DNA of 64,000 nucleotides, taken from positions 6,386,501 through 6,450,500 of the forward strand of contig NZ_CP026681.1 in the NCBI RefSeq assembly GCF_002949735.1, read 5' to 3'. The DNA is from Nostoc sp. 'Peltigera membranacea cyanobiont' N6 (GTDB lineage: Bacteria; Cyanobacteriota; Cyanobacteriia; Cyanobacteriales; Nostocaceae). Of this stretch, positions 52,510-61,795 are shown piece by piece. The position numbers and the translations under genes were made by a program. Each line of letters begins with the position of its first letter. Position 1 is the stretch's first letter. The notes beneath the pieces were generated by a model, which was given only the letters and a program-made list of their open reading frames with translations, was not told where the DNA came from and searched no databases.

Positions 52510-54114
52510 TTACTTTGTGTGAGACGATAGCGGACGGTAGACGCGATAGTTGATTTCGGGGAAGATATTATCCATTAACTCGACTTTTTCCAACCATCCA
52601 CTGTCAACTTTGCCGACTTTAACATCTTCGTAGAGCTTATTGAACCGCATCAGGTGCGATCGCGTCCGTCTAATTGCATAAGGTACCATTGTTCCTGTCC
52701 GCATAATAAATGCCCAGTCAGAAGATTGTGCTAATAGCAGTTCCCGCGCCGCTTGGTTGAGCGCTTTCCACTGCAATTCATCCTCTGGTTCCAAATGCGA
52801 GATTTCAATCATCCGTTCCGCAGCTTTGTGCAAATGCGGATAAATCCAAGCATTTGTTTCGTTCAACCAATATTCATGGAAACCCTTAAAACCCCAACTC
52901 GACTGCGAAGGACGACAGACTTGCTGCGTTGGCTGATCTCGCAAATAGTCTGCTAAATGAGTCATTTGATATGTTTTTTGGTCATACCACGACTTACGGA
53001 ATAAGTAATCGATGAACCAGGGGCCTTCATACCACCAATGTCCAAATAATTCTGCGTCATAAGGCGAAACGATAATTGGCGGGCGCTGCATCATACCATA
53101 GAGATGCTCAGATTGCCGCTCTCGATTATACATAAAGTTATCAGCGTGTTCTGCTGCCTTTTCTCTAGCCCAATAAGGATCGTAGAGTGCTTTATCTGAT
53201 AGACCTAAGCCACGCCCCGTAATTTTATGATACTTAATGCCCGTATTTTTCCGTTGACCATTGGGCATGATGTAGGGCTTGATGTACTCATATTCTGCTT
53301 CCCAGCCCAAATCTTTGTAAAATTCTCGATATTCTGCCGCCCCAGGATAGCCTACCTCAGAAGACCATACTTGTTGGGACGATTCATGATCTCGACCAAA
53401 GACAGCAACACCTGTTTCTGTATAAATTGGCGCATAAGTGCCAAAGCGCGGACGGGGACGGGCGTAAAGGATGCCATGCCCATCGGTGAGGAAGTAGCGT
53501 AACCCAGCATCGGCTAGCATCCGATCTAATCCTTCATAGTAGGCGCATTCTGGCAACCAAATGCCTCTGGGTGCTTTTCCAAAAGTTTGCTCGTAATGTT
53601 CGCAGGCTACCTGAATTTGCGCCCACACCGCCTCTGGATACATCTTCATCAACGGCAAATAGCCGTGAGTAGCGCCGCAAGTGATGATTTCCAGATTGTT
53701 ACTGTCTTGGAACTTCTTAAAAGCTGTCACCAAGTCACCGTTATAGCTTTCCCATAGCTGACGGGCTTCCTTAAACTCAGTAGCGTAATGTTCTGCTAAA
53801 TAACGAAGATGTCCGTTATTGACATTGTGTTCAGCTTCTAGTTGTATAAGTTCTTCTAGTTGGGCTAAGTGTGCTTCATAACGTTCTTGAAGCAGAGGAT
53901 CGCGGAGCATCGACACGAGAGGAGGTGTCATACTCATCGTGATTTTAAAGTCGATACCGTCTCGCTTTAAGCCTTCAAATACTTTCAATAATGGAATATA
54001 AGTTTCTGTAATGGCTTCATAGAGCCATTCTTCCTCCAGCACGTAGTCACTTTCAGGGTGACGAACGAAGGGCAGATGTGCGTGGAGTACAAGCGCGACG
54101 TAGCCGATAGCCAT
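52510..54114 (-). CDS. Glycoside hydrolase family 57, 1,4-alpha-glucan branching enzyme-like
   Basis: 534 residues. Clear GH57 regions: GYVALVLHAHLPFVRHPESD (region 1), ITCGATHGYLPLM, the nucleophile block GIWLPECAYYEG (Glu in PEC) and the acid/base block IVSPYDAELFGHWWYEG (Asp in DAE), followed by a helical C-terminal domain (DUF1957) with RTGTMVPYAIRRTRSH. This branch is annotated as branching enzyme and acts on glycogen in the cytoplasm; some relatives turned out to be amylases, so the exact activity is not certain. Standing alone, with about 310 bases upstream free of genes. Confidence 0.9.
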   Translation of the reverse strand: MAIGYVALVLHAHLPFVRHPESDYVLEEEWLYEAITETYIPLLKVFEGLKRDGIDFKITMSMTPPLVSMLRDPLLQERYEAHLAQLEELIQLEAEHNVNNGHLRYLAEHYATEFKEARQLWESYNGDLVTAFKKFQDSNNLEIITCGATHGYLPLMKMYPEAVWAQIQVACEHYEQTFGKAPRGIWLPECAYYEGLDRMLADAGLRYFLTDGHGILYARPRPRFGTYAPIYTETGVAVFGRDHESSQQVWSSEVGYPGAAEYREFYKDLGWEAEYEYIKPYIMPNGQRKNTGIKYHKITGRGLGLSDKALYDPYWAREKAAEHADNFMYNRERQSEHLYGMMQRPPIIVSPYDAELFGHWWYEGPWFIDYLFRKSWYDQKTYQMTHLADYLRDQPTQQVCRPSQSSWGFKGFHEYWLNETNAWIYPHLHKAAERMIEISHLEPEDELQWKALNQAARELLLAQSSDWAFIMRTGTMVPYAIRRTRSHLMRFNKLYEDVKVGKVDSGWLEKVELMDNIFPEINYRVYRPLSSHTK

Positions 54115-54424
54115 AGTGATTTTTGGGTGATACTTTTAAGTAAAAGGTCGAGAAGTTGGGCTGAAATTAACAATATTTTAAGACTTTATGGGGATCGTAA
54201 GAATAGTTTTCAATTGAGTTAAATATAGTGCTTGTGGGGGTACAGCATTATTGTGCCTCCACTGCGTGTTTTTGCTGTCACGTAAAAATGTAAACTCAGT
54301 ATTACCCAAAATTTTGTGATTTGAACATTACGCAGATGGTAATCGTTCAGGGGGGTCTACCGAGATCAACCGAAGAGGACAGTAAATACTGTTTGCTAAG
54401 ACTGTATAATAATGGGTTGTTATT
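54115..54424. other. Gap between divergent genes
   Basis: 310 bases with the promoters of the GH57 gene (left) and the small hypothetical (right). No repeat or gene recognised. Confidence 0.45.
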
Positions 54425-54940
54425 ATGTCCTTCTCTAACACGATCTATCGCATAGTTGATGGCGTAACCATTCCTGGCGTATTTCTGCAAGCCTTTATCA
54501 AGAATGGAGACCACTATTTTGTTACTGAAATTAAGGTCTACAAAGACGGCAGAATTGATTGCTGGGGCATGGTTGACTTTAATGGTTTCAAAGAAAAGGT
54601 AAGCAAAGGTTGGGTTAGAACTCATCTGCCTGAAGGAGCAAGAGTCTCAATGATGGTGTCTGGTCTTTATTTCACCGCCCATCAAGTGAAGTCAAGAGTT
54701 GAGGAGCAGGAGTTTGTTAAAGAAGTTGAAGACGAGATCCGACGACTCAATGGCCAGCTAACAACAGGAGAGATTTGCCGACAGGCATTAACACAATATA
54801 AGCATGAGCCAAACGAGGCAAATAAGGAGTATTTGCGCCAAGCCTATGATGCTGTTCCTAAACACTGTCGCATATATTTAGGTGATATGGACGACAAAGA
54901 TTCGGAATATCGCTCAATTCTAAACAGATGGAGCGACTAG
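54425..54940 (+). CDS. Hypothetical protein, 171 residues
   Basis: Soluble protein of two parts. The first 80 residues are beta-rich with the core FLQAFIKNGDHYFVTEIKVY and KDGRIDCWGMVDFNGFKEKV, ending in VRTHLPEGARVSMMVSGLYF. The second part is charged and helical (VEDEIRRLNGQLTTGEICRQ, YKHEPNEANKEYLRQAYDAV) and ends YLGDMDDKDSEYRSILNRW. No named family is recognised. The ATG is preceded by no strong Shine-Dalgarno. Uma2 genes follow on the other strand. Its accessory setting suggests a variable gene. Confidence 0.7.
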   Translation: MSFSNTIYRIVDGVTIPGVFLQAFIKNGDHYFVTEIKVYKDGRIDCWGMVDFNGFKEKVSKGWVRTHLPEGARVSMMVSGLYFTAHQVKSRVEEQEFVKEVEDEIRRLNGQLTTGEICRQALTQYKHEPNEANKEYLRQAYDAVPKHCRIYLGDMDDKDSEYRSILNRWSD

Positions 54941-55032
54941 AAGGAACCAACATCGGTACAACATTTCGTTGGAACGGCGGGACAGGGGTAATCGGATACG
55001 AGGCAGAGGTTATCTCCACTCTTCAACTGTTT

Positions 55033-55602
55033 CTATACAAAAAAATGCTTAACTCGAACGCCAAAACCTGGTAACAGTGGTGATGTGATTTCGTCATCAG
55101 CCAGCAACGTTGCGATCAGTTTTAATTGGGCATTTTCTCTGCGATAAACTTCTAGCTGCTGTAATTGCCAATTTGCAATCCAATACTCTTGGACTCCTGT
55201 GGATGAGTATAGTTTCAGCTTGGCTTCTCTGTCTCGACGTTCGTTGGTTGTCCCAGCAGAAAGCACTTCCGCTATGAGTTCTGGCGCTCCTCTCAAATGC
55301 CCTTCCTCATCGAGCAATAGTGCTAAACGCTTATGACTAATCCAAACTACATCGGGTATGACATTATCAGCATCTGTAAAAATTATACCGGGAGCTTGAC
55401 GGGTTTCCCCCAGATCGCTAGAGCGAGACCAAATTTGTAATTCTAAGCATATATTACCCGCAGTCCCTTGATGTCTCCAGTGAGGCGCTCTAGTCACAAA
55501 TAGTTCTCCGTCAATAATTTCATAGCGCTTCCATTCGTCAGTTTGGAGTAATTCTAAGTCTGAGGTTGTCCAACGAACCCGATCGGATATTGTTTGGTTC
55601 AT
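55033..55602 (-). CDS. Uma2 family protein (DUF820)
   Basis: 189 residues, the short complete form. Motifs: RYEIIDGELFVTRAPHWRHQ at the front, then IPDVVWISHKRLALLLDEEG (Asp), APELIAEVLSAGTTNERRDR (Glu) and EAKLKLYSSTGVQEYWIANW (Lys helix), closing with LLPGFGVRV. These fit the PD-(D/E)XK nuclease fold. It is the second of two tandem Uma2 genes on this strand (36 bases apart) but only distantly similar to its neighbour. Confidence 0.9.
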   Translation of the reverse strand: MNQTISDRVRWTTSDLELLQTDEWKRYEIIDGELFVTRAPHWRHQGTAGNICLELQIWSRSSDLGETRQAPGIIFTDADNVIPDVVWISHKRLALLLDEEGHLRGAPELIAEVLSAGTTNERRDREAKLKLYSSTGVQEYWIANWQLQQLEVYRRENAQLKLIATLLADDEITSPLLPGFGVRVKHFFV

Positions 55603-55638
55603 AGCAATATTTTTCCATGCCTAAATAAAATTCTCTTT

Positions 55639-56400
55639 TCAGAATATTTGCTCAGGGTTAATACCTGCGGCTCGCAAGCGTTCTGCCAATATTGCAGCCC
55701 GTTGACGTTCTTGTTCTAGTTGTTGGTTTGCTTGCTGTAACTCTTGATTTGCTTGCTGTAACTCTTGATTAACTTGCTCTAACTGTTGGTTTGATTCTTC
55801 TTCTGGCAACATCACCAGCTGTCTATCTGGTGTAAAAAAGCGTAATTTACCGTCCTCAACTCCCAAATACAGCCCTAATTGCTGACTCCACAAGCAACCC
55901 GACTCAGTGGGAGCAAGTTCTTGATATTGCCCATCAACTATGTGAAATCCCTGTAACTCTAAGTTATTTGGATCAAACAAAAAGTAATCTGGAGTGCGAA
56001 ATGTATTCTGATATATTTGTTTTTTCAACCCTTTATCAACCGAGGCAGTGGAATCAGATAACATCTCAATAATCACATTGGGATATTTGCCGTCTTCTTG
56101 CCACACAACCCAGCTTTTACGGTCTTTTTTTTCTGTATCTAAAACTACAAAAAAATCAGGGCCTCGAAATTCTTCTGATTTTTTTTGGTTGGGACTGAAA
56201 TAGATAGTCAGGTTGCCGGTAGCATAAAAATCCTGGCGATCGCGCCACCACCATTTAATCAGGCGGATAAGTAAATCGATTTGTTCGCGGTGTAAATCAG
56301 ATTCCAAGGGGGGTTCGTCACTATAGATATCGCCTGGTGGGAAAATTATACTATTAGTGACATCTTGTAAACTAGGTGTGGCAGCAAGGGACTGAGACAT
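55639..56400 (-). CDS. Uma2 family protein with coiled-coil tail
   Basis: 253 residues. The nuclease-fold core is GPDFFVVLDTEKKDRKSWVV (Asp), NVIIEMLSDSTASVDKGLKK (Glu/Lys region) and YFLFDPNNLELQGFHIVDGQ. The C-terminal 60 residues are a Gln/Glu coiled coil with repeating QQLEQVNQELQQANQEL units, ending RAAGINPEQIF. It is the longer, tailed subgroup that also includes the genes at 35786 and 51292. First gene of the tandem pair. Confidence 0.9.
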   Translation of the reverse strand: MSQSLAATPSLQDVTNSIIFPPGDIYSDEPPLESDLHREQIDLLIRLIKWWWRDRQDFYATGNLTIYFSPNQKKSEEFRGPDFFVVLDTEKKDRKSWVVWQEDGKYPNVIIEMLSDSTASVDKGLKKQIYQNTFRTPDYFLFDPNNLELQGFHIVDGQYQELAPTESGCLWSQQLGLYLGVEDGKLRFFTPDRQLVMLPEEESNQQLEQVNQELQQANQELQQANQQLEQERQRAAILAERLRAAGINPEQIF

Positions 56401-56462
56401 ACAAGATAGTTTTTCTATTTGTATCCATGCTATCGTGACAAACCTTTATATAATCGCACTCC

Positions 56463-57563
56463 TTATTCCTCATCCCGATATAATTCTTGCAAGTCTTGTA
56501 ACTGAGTCTTGCGGGAAATTCGGCGATATTTTTTACTTTCTAACTTGGGTTCGTATTGACTTTGACCTTTGCCTTTACTTTTGCTTTTTAACTTCATGCT
56601 AGATTCAGGATCGGCTTGTTGGTGTAGCTGTGTTTGATGAGCGATCGCAGCATCCAAAAATTCTAAATAATGTTCGTATCGTTCCCAATCTCCCCGCACC
56701 GCGCATTCCGGCTCGTCTCGATGCAGACAATCACTAAACCGACAGCTAGCAACTGCTAACCGCTTTCTGGCTTCTGGGAAATAATATATTAATTCTTCTG
56801 GGACACAATCCATGTCTGGCTGATTAAAGCCGGGAGTGTCTGCCAGTAAACCACCGTTAGGTAACTCAAATAATTCTATATGGCGAGTGGTATGACGACC
56901 GCGAGCTAGTTTGCCAGAAACTTCTCCGACTCGCAGCTTGGCCGAATCAATCAGCGTATTAATCAGGCTGGATTTGCCAACCCCGGAAGGCCCAGCAATT
57001 ACAGTAATTTTATTGCTCAAATATTTGCCTGCTTGGTCGGTATTTATACCATCTTTGACGCTGATAAATATTGGTTCATAGCCCCAACCGAGTAAGCGAT
57101 CGCTAACTTTTTGCTGTTCTAGCTCTGAAATTAAATCACTTTTATTCAAGCATAAAAGCACATCCAAGCTAGTAGACTCAGCTTTAATTAAAAATCGACT
57201 CAGTTGATAAGGTTCCAAAGGTGGATCGGCTACGGCAAATACCAAGAGGATTTGGTTGACATTAGCGATCGCGGGACGATCTAATTCGCTGTGACGGGGT
57301 AAGACATCAGCGATCGCTCCCCGTCCCCCAGCCCAATCTGGTTCTTCAACCACAACGCGATCGCCTACCATCACCTGTTGACCGATTTTTTTCAGCCTGG
57401 TTCGGCGAGTACAGAGGAGGAGAGGGGGATAAGGAAGATGAGAATCTCGATCCCCCATCTCCCCGATCTCCCCCTGTTTTTGATCCAGTTGTACTCGGTA
57501 AAAATTAGCCTGTACAGCGACGACTGTACCCAATAACTGTCCAGTTGCGGCAAAATCTGTCAT
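56463..57563 (-). CDS. rsgA: Ribosome small-subunit-dependent GTPase RsgA
   Basis: 366 residues. Checks late maturation of the 30S subunit. After an OB-fold N-terminal part (TGQLLGTVVAVQANFYRVQL) the GTPase has the family's circularly permuted order: G4 LNKSD near 140, G1 GPSGVGKSS near 190, G3 DTPGF near 240. The zinc site follows (CRFSDCLHRDEPEC) in the C-terminal domain. A basic low-complexity stretch (KLKSKSKGKGQSQY) precedes the end. Its ATG overlaps the tusA-like stop by four bases, placing it at the end of the dnaJ operon. Confidence 0.95.
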   Translation of the reverse strand: MTDFAATGQLLGTVVAVQANFYRVQLDQKQGEIGEMGDRDSHLPYPPLLLCTRRTRLKKIGQQVMVGDRVVVEEPDWAGGRGAIADVLPRHSELDRPAIANVNQILLVFAVADPPLEPYQLSRFLIKAESTSLDVLLCLNKSDLISELEQQKVSDRLLGWGYEPIFISVKDGINTDQAGKYLSNKITVIAGPSGVGKSSLINTLIDSAKLRVGEVSGKLARGRHTTRHIELFELPNGGLLADTPGFNQPDMDCVPEELIYYFPEARKRLAVASCRFSDCLHRDEPECAVRGDWERYEHYLEFLDAAIAHQTQLHQQADPESSMKLKSKSKGKGQSQYEPKLESKKYRRISRKTQLQDLQELYRDEE

Positions 57564-57817
57564 TGGCTAGCAACTGGACGGCGCACTAACAGAGAAAAAT
57601 AACTAGTGCAGTCTGTAATTTCTTCAACCTGATAACCTGCCATTGTCAGACTATCAGGAACCTGCTCAATCGGTTCACCAGGGTCTAGCCAGACTTCTAG
57701 CAAACCTCCCAATGGCATTTTCTCCAAATGTAATTTTGTCCGCACAAAATTAATCGGGCAAGGGGTGCCGCGTAAATCAAGTTGAGCATCGGGAGTTAAA
57801 AGAGAAGAGGGCATCAT
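57560..57817 (-). CDS. Sulfurtransferase TusA family protein
   Basis: 85 residues. Small two-layer alpha/beta protein with the family signature LDLRGTPCPINFVRTKLHLE; the Cys of CPIN (CPxP in true TusA) would carry a persulfide. The following KMPLGGLLEVWLDPGEPIEQ is the conserved turn. It passes sulfur to tRNA or cofactor synthesis in well-studied members; here the fourth motif residue is Asn in place of Pro, so the partner may differ. It overlaps dnaJ by one base (TAATG) and rsgA by four, a strictly coupled operon. Confidence 0.87.
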   Translation of the reverse strand: MMPSSLLTPDAQLDLRGTPCPINFVRTKLHLEKMPLGGLLEVWLDPGEPIEQVPDSLTMAGYQVEEITDCTSYFSLLVRRPVASQ

Positions 57818-58947
57818 TACTTAAATAAATTTCCCAAGAATCCTTCTAGACCGCCTTTACCAGTGCGATCGCCCTTAATTTTAGCCAGCTTCTCTAACAG
57901 TTCCCTCTCCTCTGGGGTGACTTTGTTGGGAATATCAATTAATACGTTCAGCATGTGATCCCCACGACTGACGGGATTACCTAAGCGAGGTACGCCGCGA
58001 TTTTCCAACTTCATCACCGTATTTGGCTGAGTTCCGGCTGGAATAATCAATTCTACAGGGCCATCTACCGTATCTACCTCTAACCGACAACCTAAAATCG
58101 CTTGCAGGTAGCTAACTTTGATTTCCGAAAGAATATTAATGCCGTCCCGTTGGAATTCTTCGTCCTCATTTACGAACAAGTAAACGTATAAATCTCCAGG
58201 AGGGCCACTGCGCTGACCGGCATCTCCTTCACTAGAAATCCGCAAACGAGTACCATTATCTACCCCAGCCGGAATGGTAATTTTGAGTTTCTTGGTGACT
58301 TGATTTGCGCCCTTGCCATCACAAGCATCACATTTATCTTCTATTACCATCCCTGTCCCATTGCAGGTGGGACAAGTCGAGACTTGAGTGAAACTGCCAA
58401 AAGGGGTTCTCGTGACACGGCGGACTTGACCAGATCCGCTACAAGTCGAACAAGTGCGGGGGCGAGTTCCAGGTTTAGCACCAGAACCGCTACAGACTTC
58501 ACAATTTTCTAAATGTGAGATGCGAATTTCTTTTTCGCCGCCAAATACTGCTTCCCGAAAGTCTAACTTCAGGTCTAGCCGTAGATCGTCGCCTCTTGCA
58601 GGCCCACTGCGCCGTCTTTGTTGCGTGGGACTACCCATACCGCCACCAAAGCCACTAAAAATGCTTTCAAAGATATCGGCAAAACCGCCCATATCACCGA
58701 CATCTTGGAAGCCCCCGCCAGCAGCACCTGAGACACCCTCTGGCCCAAAGCGATCGTAACGAGCGCGGGTTTCGGGTTCTGAGAGTACCTCATAAGCACG
58801 GTTAATCTCTTTAAAGCGATCCTCCGCCCCCGGTTCTTTGTTCACATCTGGGTGAAACTTTCGGGCTAAACGGCGATAGGCTTGTTTGAGTTCTTCTTTG
58901 TCGGTGTCACGAGAGACACCCAGGATTTCATAATAGTCGCGGGCCAT
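57817..58947 (-). CDS. dnaJ: Chaperone DnaJ (type I Hsp40)
   Basis: 376 residues. J domain with RKFHPDVN (HPD), a Gly/Phe-rich region (GGGFQDVGDMGGFADIF), four zinc-finger motifs CEVCSGSG, CSTCSGSG, CPTCNGTG and CDACDGKG, then two substrate-binding beta domains. Stimulates DnaK ATPase and presents unfolded clients. First gene of the dnaJ-tusA-rsgA operon; dnaK lies upstream on the same strand, separated by a 662-base gap. Confidence 0.96.
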   Translation of the reverse strand: MARDYYEILGVSRDTDKEELKQAYRRLARKFHPDVNKEPGAEDRFKEINRAYEVLSEPETRARYDRFGPEGVSGAAGGGFQDVGDMGGFADIFESIFSGFGGGMGSPTQQRRRSGPARGDDLRLDLKLDFREAVFGGEKEIRISHLENCEVCSGSGAKPGTRPRTCSTCSGSGQVRRVTRTPFGSFTQVSTCPTCNGTGMVIEDKCDACDGKGANQVTKKLKITIPAGVDNGTRLRISSEGDAGQRSGPPGDLYVYLFVNEDEEFQRDGINILSEIKVSYLQAILGCRLEVDTVDGPVELIIPAGTQPNTVMKLENRGVPRLGNPVSRGDHMLNVLIDIPNKVTPEERELLEKLAKIKGDRTGKGGLEGFLGNLFK

Positions 58948-59609
58948 ATAGCAAAGGTAAAAGTTAGAAGGAAGAAAGCAGAAGTCAGCAGAACGTCACG
59001 GTCACTTGCTACCCTACAGAAAAGCATTTTGCCTATAACTCTTGAAGAGCAACGCAGTGTCCTTCAGAGGGTGGCTTGCCGGAGGTGAGGCAGAAGATAA
59101 AATTAATTTTTGTTAATAACTGATTTTACCCTTTACCTTTTACAAAAATCACCGACAAATTTCGAGCAACAGGTGCTTTCCTCGTGGAAGACGACAAAAG
59201 CCACAGAAGTTATGAGCAGGGGAAGCCTTTGCTCCGACTTCTCACTGCCGAGTCGGCTGTCTCTTTTACAATTGTGCTACGTAGGAGAGGAAAACCCCGC
59301 CCATCAACCAGAGGGGCTAGCCGCACCATTAGGTGTGGAAAACCACCCTTATGCTTTGGATCGTATCTGAACCGCCATACTTCCTAGCAGTAATTTGCTT
59401 CTACAATCTAGCAAACCCCAGGGGTCTTGTGAAACTTCGCTAAATCCATAATAAATATTAAATATATTAAAATACCTTAATAAAAATCTGCAACTTAGGG
59501 GACTGGGGACTGGGCACAGTATCTGGAGATTAGAGGTTTAGTGGAGAAGGGTTCAGAGGGATTTTCGCTCTGCTTTCCTGCTTCTTTCCCAATCCCCAAT
59601 CCCCAATCC
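58948..59609. other. Long gap between dnaK and dnaJ
   Basis: 662 bases with the dnaJ promoter and dnaK 3' region. Contents recognised: a CCGCACC-ATTA-GGTGTGG hairpin near 59313-59330, GGGGACTGGGGACTGGG heptamer pieces near 59498-59513, and CCAATCCCCAATCCCCAATC-type units near 59590-59610. Short open frames near 59110-59387 look non-coding. No RNA gene could be recognised, but the middle is less AT-rich than other gaps. Confidence 0.5.
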
Positions 59610-61568
59610 CTAATCTATTGCCTCATAATCAGCCTGTGCGGTACTTTCTTCGTCAAAATCAAAGTTGAATTGTGGTATTAATGTACCGTTCATTGGTGAG
59701 TCTCCTTCTGGAGTAAAAGCACTAGCTGAAGCCTCCTCAATCTCATCACTTTGGCTGTTGGCTCGATTGTAGACATCAGCACCAATGGCAAACAAAGTTT
59801 GTTGGAAGTCGTCTAAACGCTGCTTAAATTCCACCGTGGAGATGTTGGAGTCAATCATTGCAGCTTGAAGTTGTGAAACTTTTTCACTAGCCAAAGTCTT
59901 CATCTGGTCGCCGATAAAGTTGCCATTATCCTTGATGGTGGATTCGTAACTGAACAACAGATTATCTGCTTGGTTTCTGAGTTCAACCAGTTCTTTACGT
60001 CTTCTATCTTCTTCGGAAAACAGTTCGGCTTCTTGGCGCATCCGTTCGACTTCGTTGGTACTCAAACCACCTGTATTTGTAATCCTGATACTCTGTTCTC
60101 TACCTGTACCTTTGTCTTGGGCAGAAACCTTCAGGATGCCATTGACATCGATTTCAAAGGATACTTCGATTTGCGGTACACCACGGGGCGAAGGGGGAAT
60201 TCCTGCTAGCAAAAACTTGCCGAGACTCTTGTTATCTCGTGACATTGCCCGTTCACCTTGGAGAATGTGAATTTCTACCGAGGTTTGCCCATCAACGGCT
60301 GTGGAAAAAATTTGTGACTTACTGGTGGGAATTGTGGTGTTGCGTTCAATAATTTTGGTGAACACTTCACCCAAGGTTTCAATTCCCAAAGATAGGGGGG
60401 TGACATCCAATAGTAAGAGATTATCGACTTCGCCACCCAATACCCCTGCTTGGATTGCTGCTCCCAATGCTACCGCTTCATCAGGGTTGATCGAGCGATC
60501 GGGAGCTTTGCCATTGAAAAATTTAATCAGCGCGTTTTGGACTGCGGGAATACGGGTAGAACCACCTACCAAAATAATCCGATCTATCGCTTCTGGTTTG
60601 AGATCCGCATCTTTGAGCGCTTGGATCATTGGTTCAATAGTACCTTCAATTAATTTCCCTGCCAGTTCCTCAAATTTAGAGCGGCTGAGTTCCATCTCTA
60701 AATGCTTTGGGCCGGTTTCATCAGCTGTGATGAATGGCAGATTGATGGAGGTATTGACCATGTTAGAGAGTTCAATTTTGGCCTTTTCTGCTGCTTCCCG
60801 TAGGCGTTGCAGTGCCATCTTATCTTTGGAAAGGTCGATTTTCTCCTCTTGCTGGAAGTGTTCCATCATCCAAAGCACGATCGCATTATCAAAGTCGTCT
60901 CCACCCAAGTGGTTATTACCACAAGTTGCCTTAACTTCAAAAACGCCATCCCCAAGTTGCAGGATCGATACGTCGAAAGTCCCGCCTCCTAAGTCGAATA
61001 CTAAAATTAGCTGCTCTTGGTCTTGCTTGTCTAATCCGAAAGCTAAAGCCGCAGCTGTTGGTTCATTGATGATTCGCAGGACTTCTAATCCGGCGATCGT
61101 GCCAGCATCTTTAGTGGCTTGTCTTTGAGCATCTGTAAAATATGCGGGTACGGTGATCACTGCTTGCGTGACTTCTTCACCCAAGAAGTTTTCTGCATCC
61201 TGCTTGAGCTTTTGCAGGATCATCGCGGATAATTCTTGTGGCGTGTAATTTTTTGAGCGAATTTGAACATCAACGGTATCGTCTCGACCTTTGATGCAGT
61301 TGTAGGGGACGCGATCGCGTTCTATTTCAGTGTCTTCCCAACGTCGCCCGATAAATCGTTTAATACTGTAAATTGTGTTTTCCGCATTGGTTACGGCTTG
61401 GCGCTTTGCCAATTGACCAACCAAGCGATCGCCACTCTTCCCAAATCCCACAATACTTGGAGTAGTTCGTCCGCCTTCAGAATTGGAGATCACCAGTGGT
61501 TGACCGCCCTCCAGAACTGCGACGCAACTGTTGGTAGTGCCTAAATCGATTCCAATAACTTTTCCCAT
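59610..61568 (-). CDS. dnaK: Chaperone DnaK (Hsp70)
   Basis: 652 residues. ATPase domain with the phosphate loop IGIDLGTTNSCVAVLEGG, VPAYFTDAQRQATKDAG and VFDLGGGTFDVSILQLGDG; substrate domain with VTPLSLGIETLGEVFT and TTIPTSKSQIFSTA; lid of charged helices and an acidic end (FDFDEESTAQADYEAID) that differs from the classical EEVD. One of several DnaK copies expected in cyanobacteria; the neighbours grpE and dnaJ mark it as the main operon copy in this region. A 227-base gap separates it from grpE upstream. Confidence 0.97.
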   Translation of the reverse strand: MGKVIGIDLGTTNSCVAVLEGGQPLVISNSEGGRTTPSIVGFGKSGDRLVGQLAKRQAVTNAENTIYSIKRFIGRRWEDTEIERDRVPYNCIKGRDDTVDVQIRSKNYTPQELSAMILQKLKQDAENFLGEEVTQAVITVPAYFTDAQRQATKDAGTIAGLEVLRIINEPTAAALAFGLDKQDQEQLILVFDLGGGTFDVSILQLGDGVFEVKATCGNNHLGGDDFDNAIVLWMMEHFQQEEKIDLSKDKMALQRLREAAEKAKIELSNMVNTSINLPFITADETGPKHLEMELSRSKFEELAGKLIEGTIEPMIQALKDADLKPEAIDRIILVGGSTRIPAVQNALIKFFNGKAPDRSINPDEAVALGAAIQAGVLGGEVDNLLLLDVTPLSLGIETLGEVFTKIIERNTTIPTSKSQIFSTAVDGQTSVEIHILQGERAMSRDNKSLGKFLLAGIPPSPRGVPQIEVSFEIDVNGILKVSAQDKGTGREQSIRITNTGGLSTNEVERMRQEAELFSEEDRRRKELVELRNQADNLLFSYESTIKDNGNFIGDQMKTLASEKVSQLQAAMIDSNISTVEFKQRLDDFQQTLFAIGADVYNRANSQSDEIEEASASAFTPEGDSPMNGTLIPQFNFDFDEESTAQADYEAID

Positions 61569-61795
61569 AATTGGCAGTATTTTTACTGATTTTTTATGCT
61601 GTAATATGTCGCAGACTAACTTTTTTGCTCCGAATCAAGGCTAGCGGATAACGTCTGTGGAACCCATATTGCTGGTAGCAAGAGAGAAGTTGAAACACAG
61701 AGAGTTATCCAAAGCCTTGTCCAAGTTTTAGGTACGCGATGCTCGTCCTTGCTAGAAGCCAGGCACTTTTGGTCAGCGAGACGAGCGACTACAGC

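Noticed and set aside
59110..59387. Two short plus-strand frames in the dnaK-dnaJ gap
   Set aside because: Overlapping frames without a ribosome binding site or family; look like repeat-derived sequence.
60301..61128. 275-residue plus-strand frame inside dnaK
   Set aside because: Antisense shadow of a highly conserved gene; Ser/Pro-rich composition typical of antisense frames.
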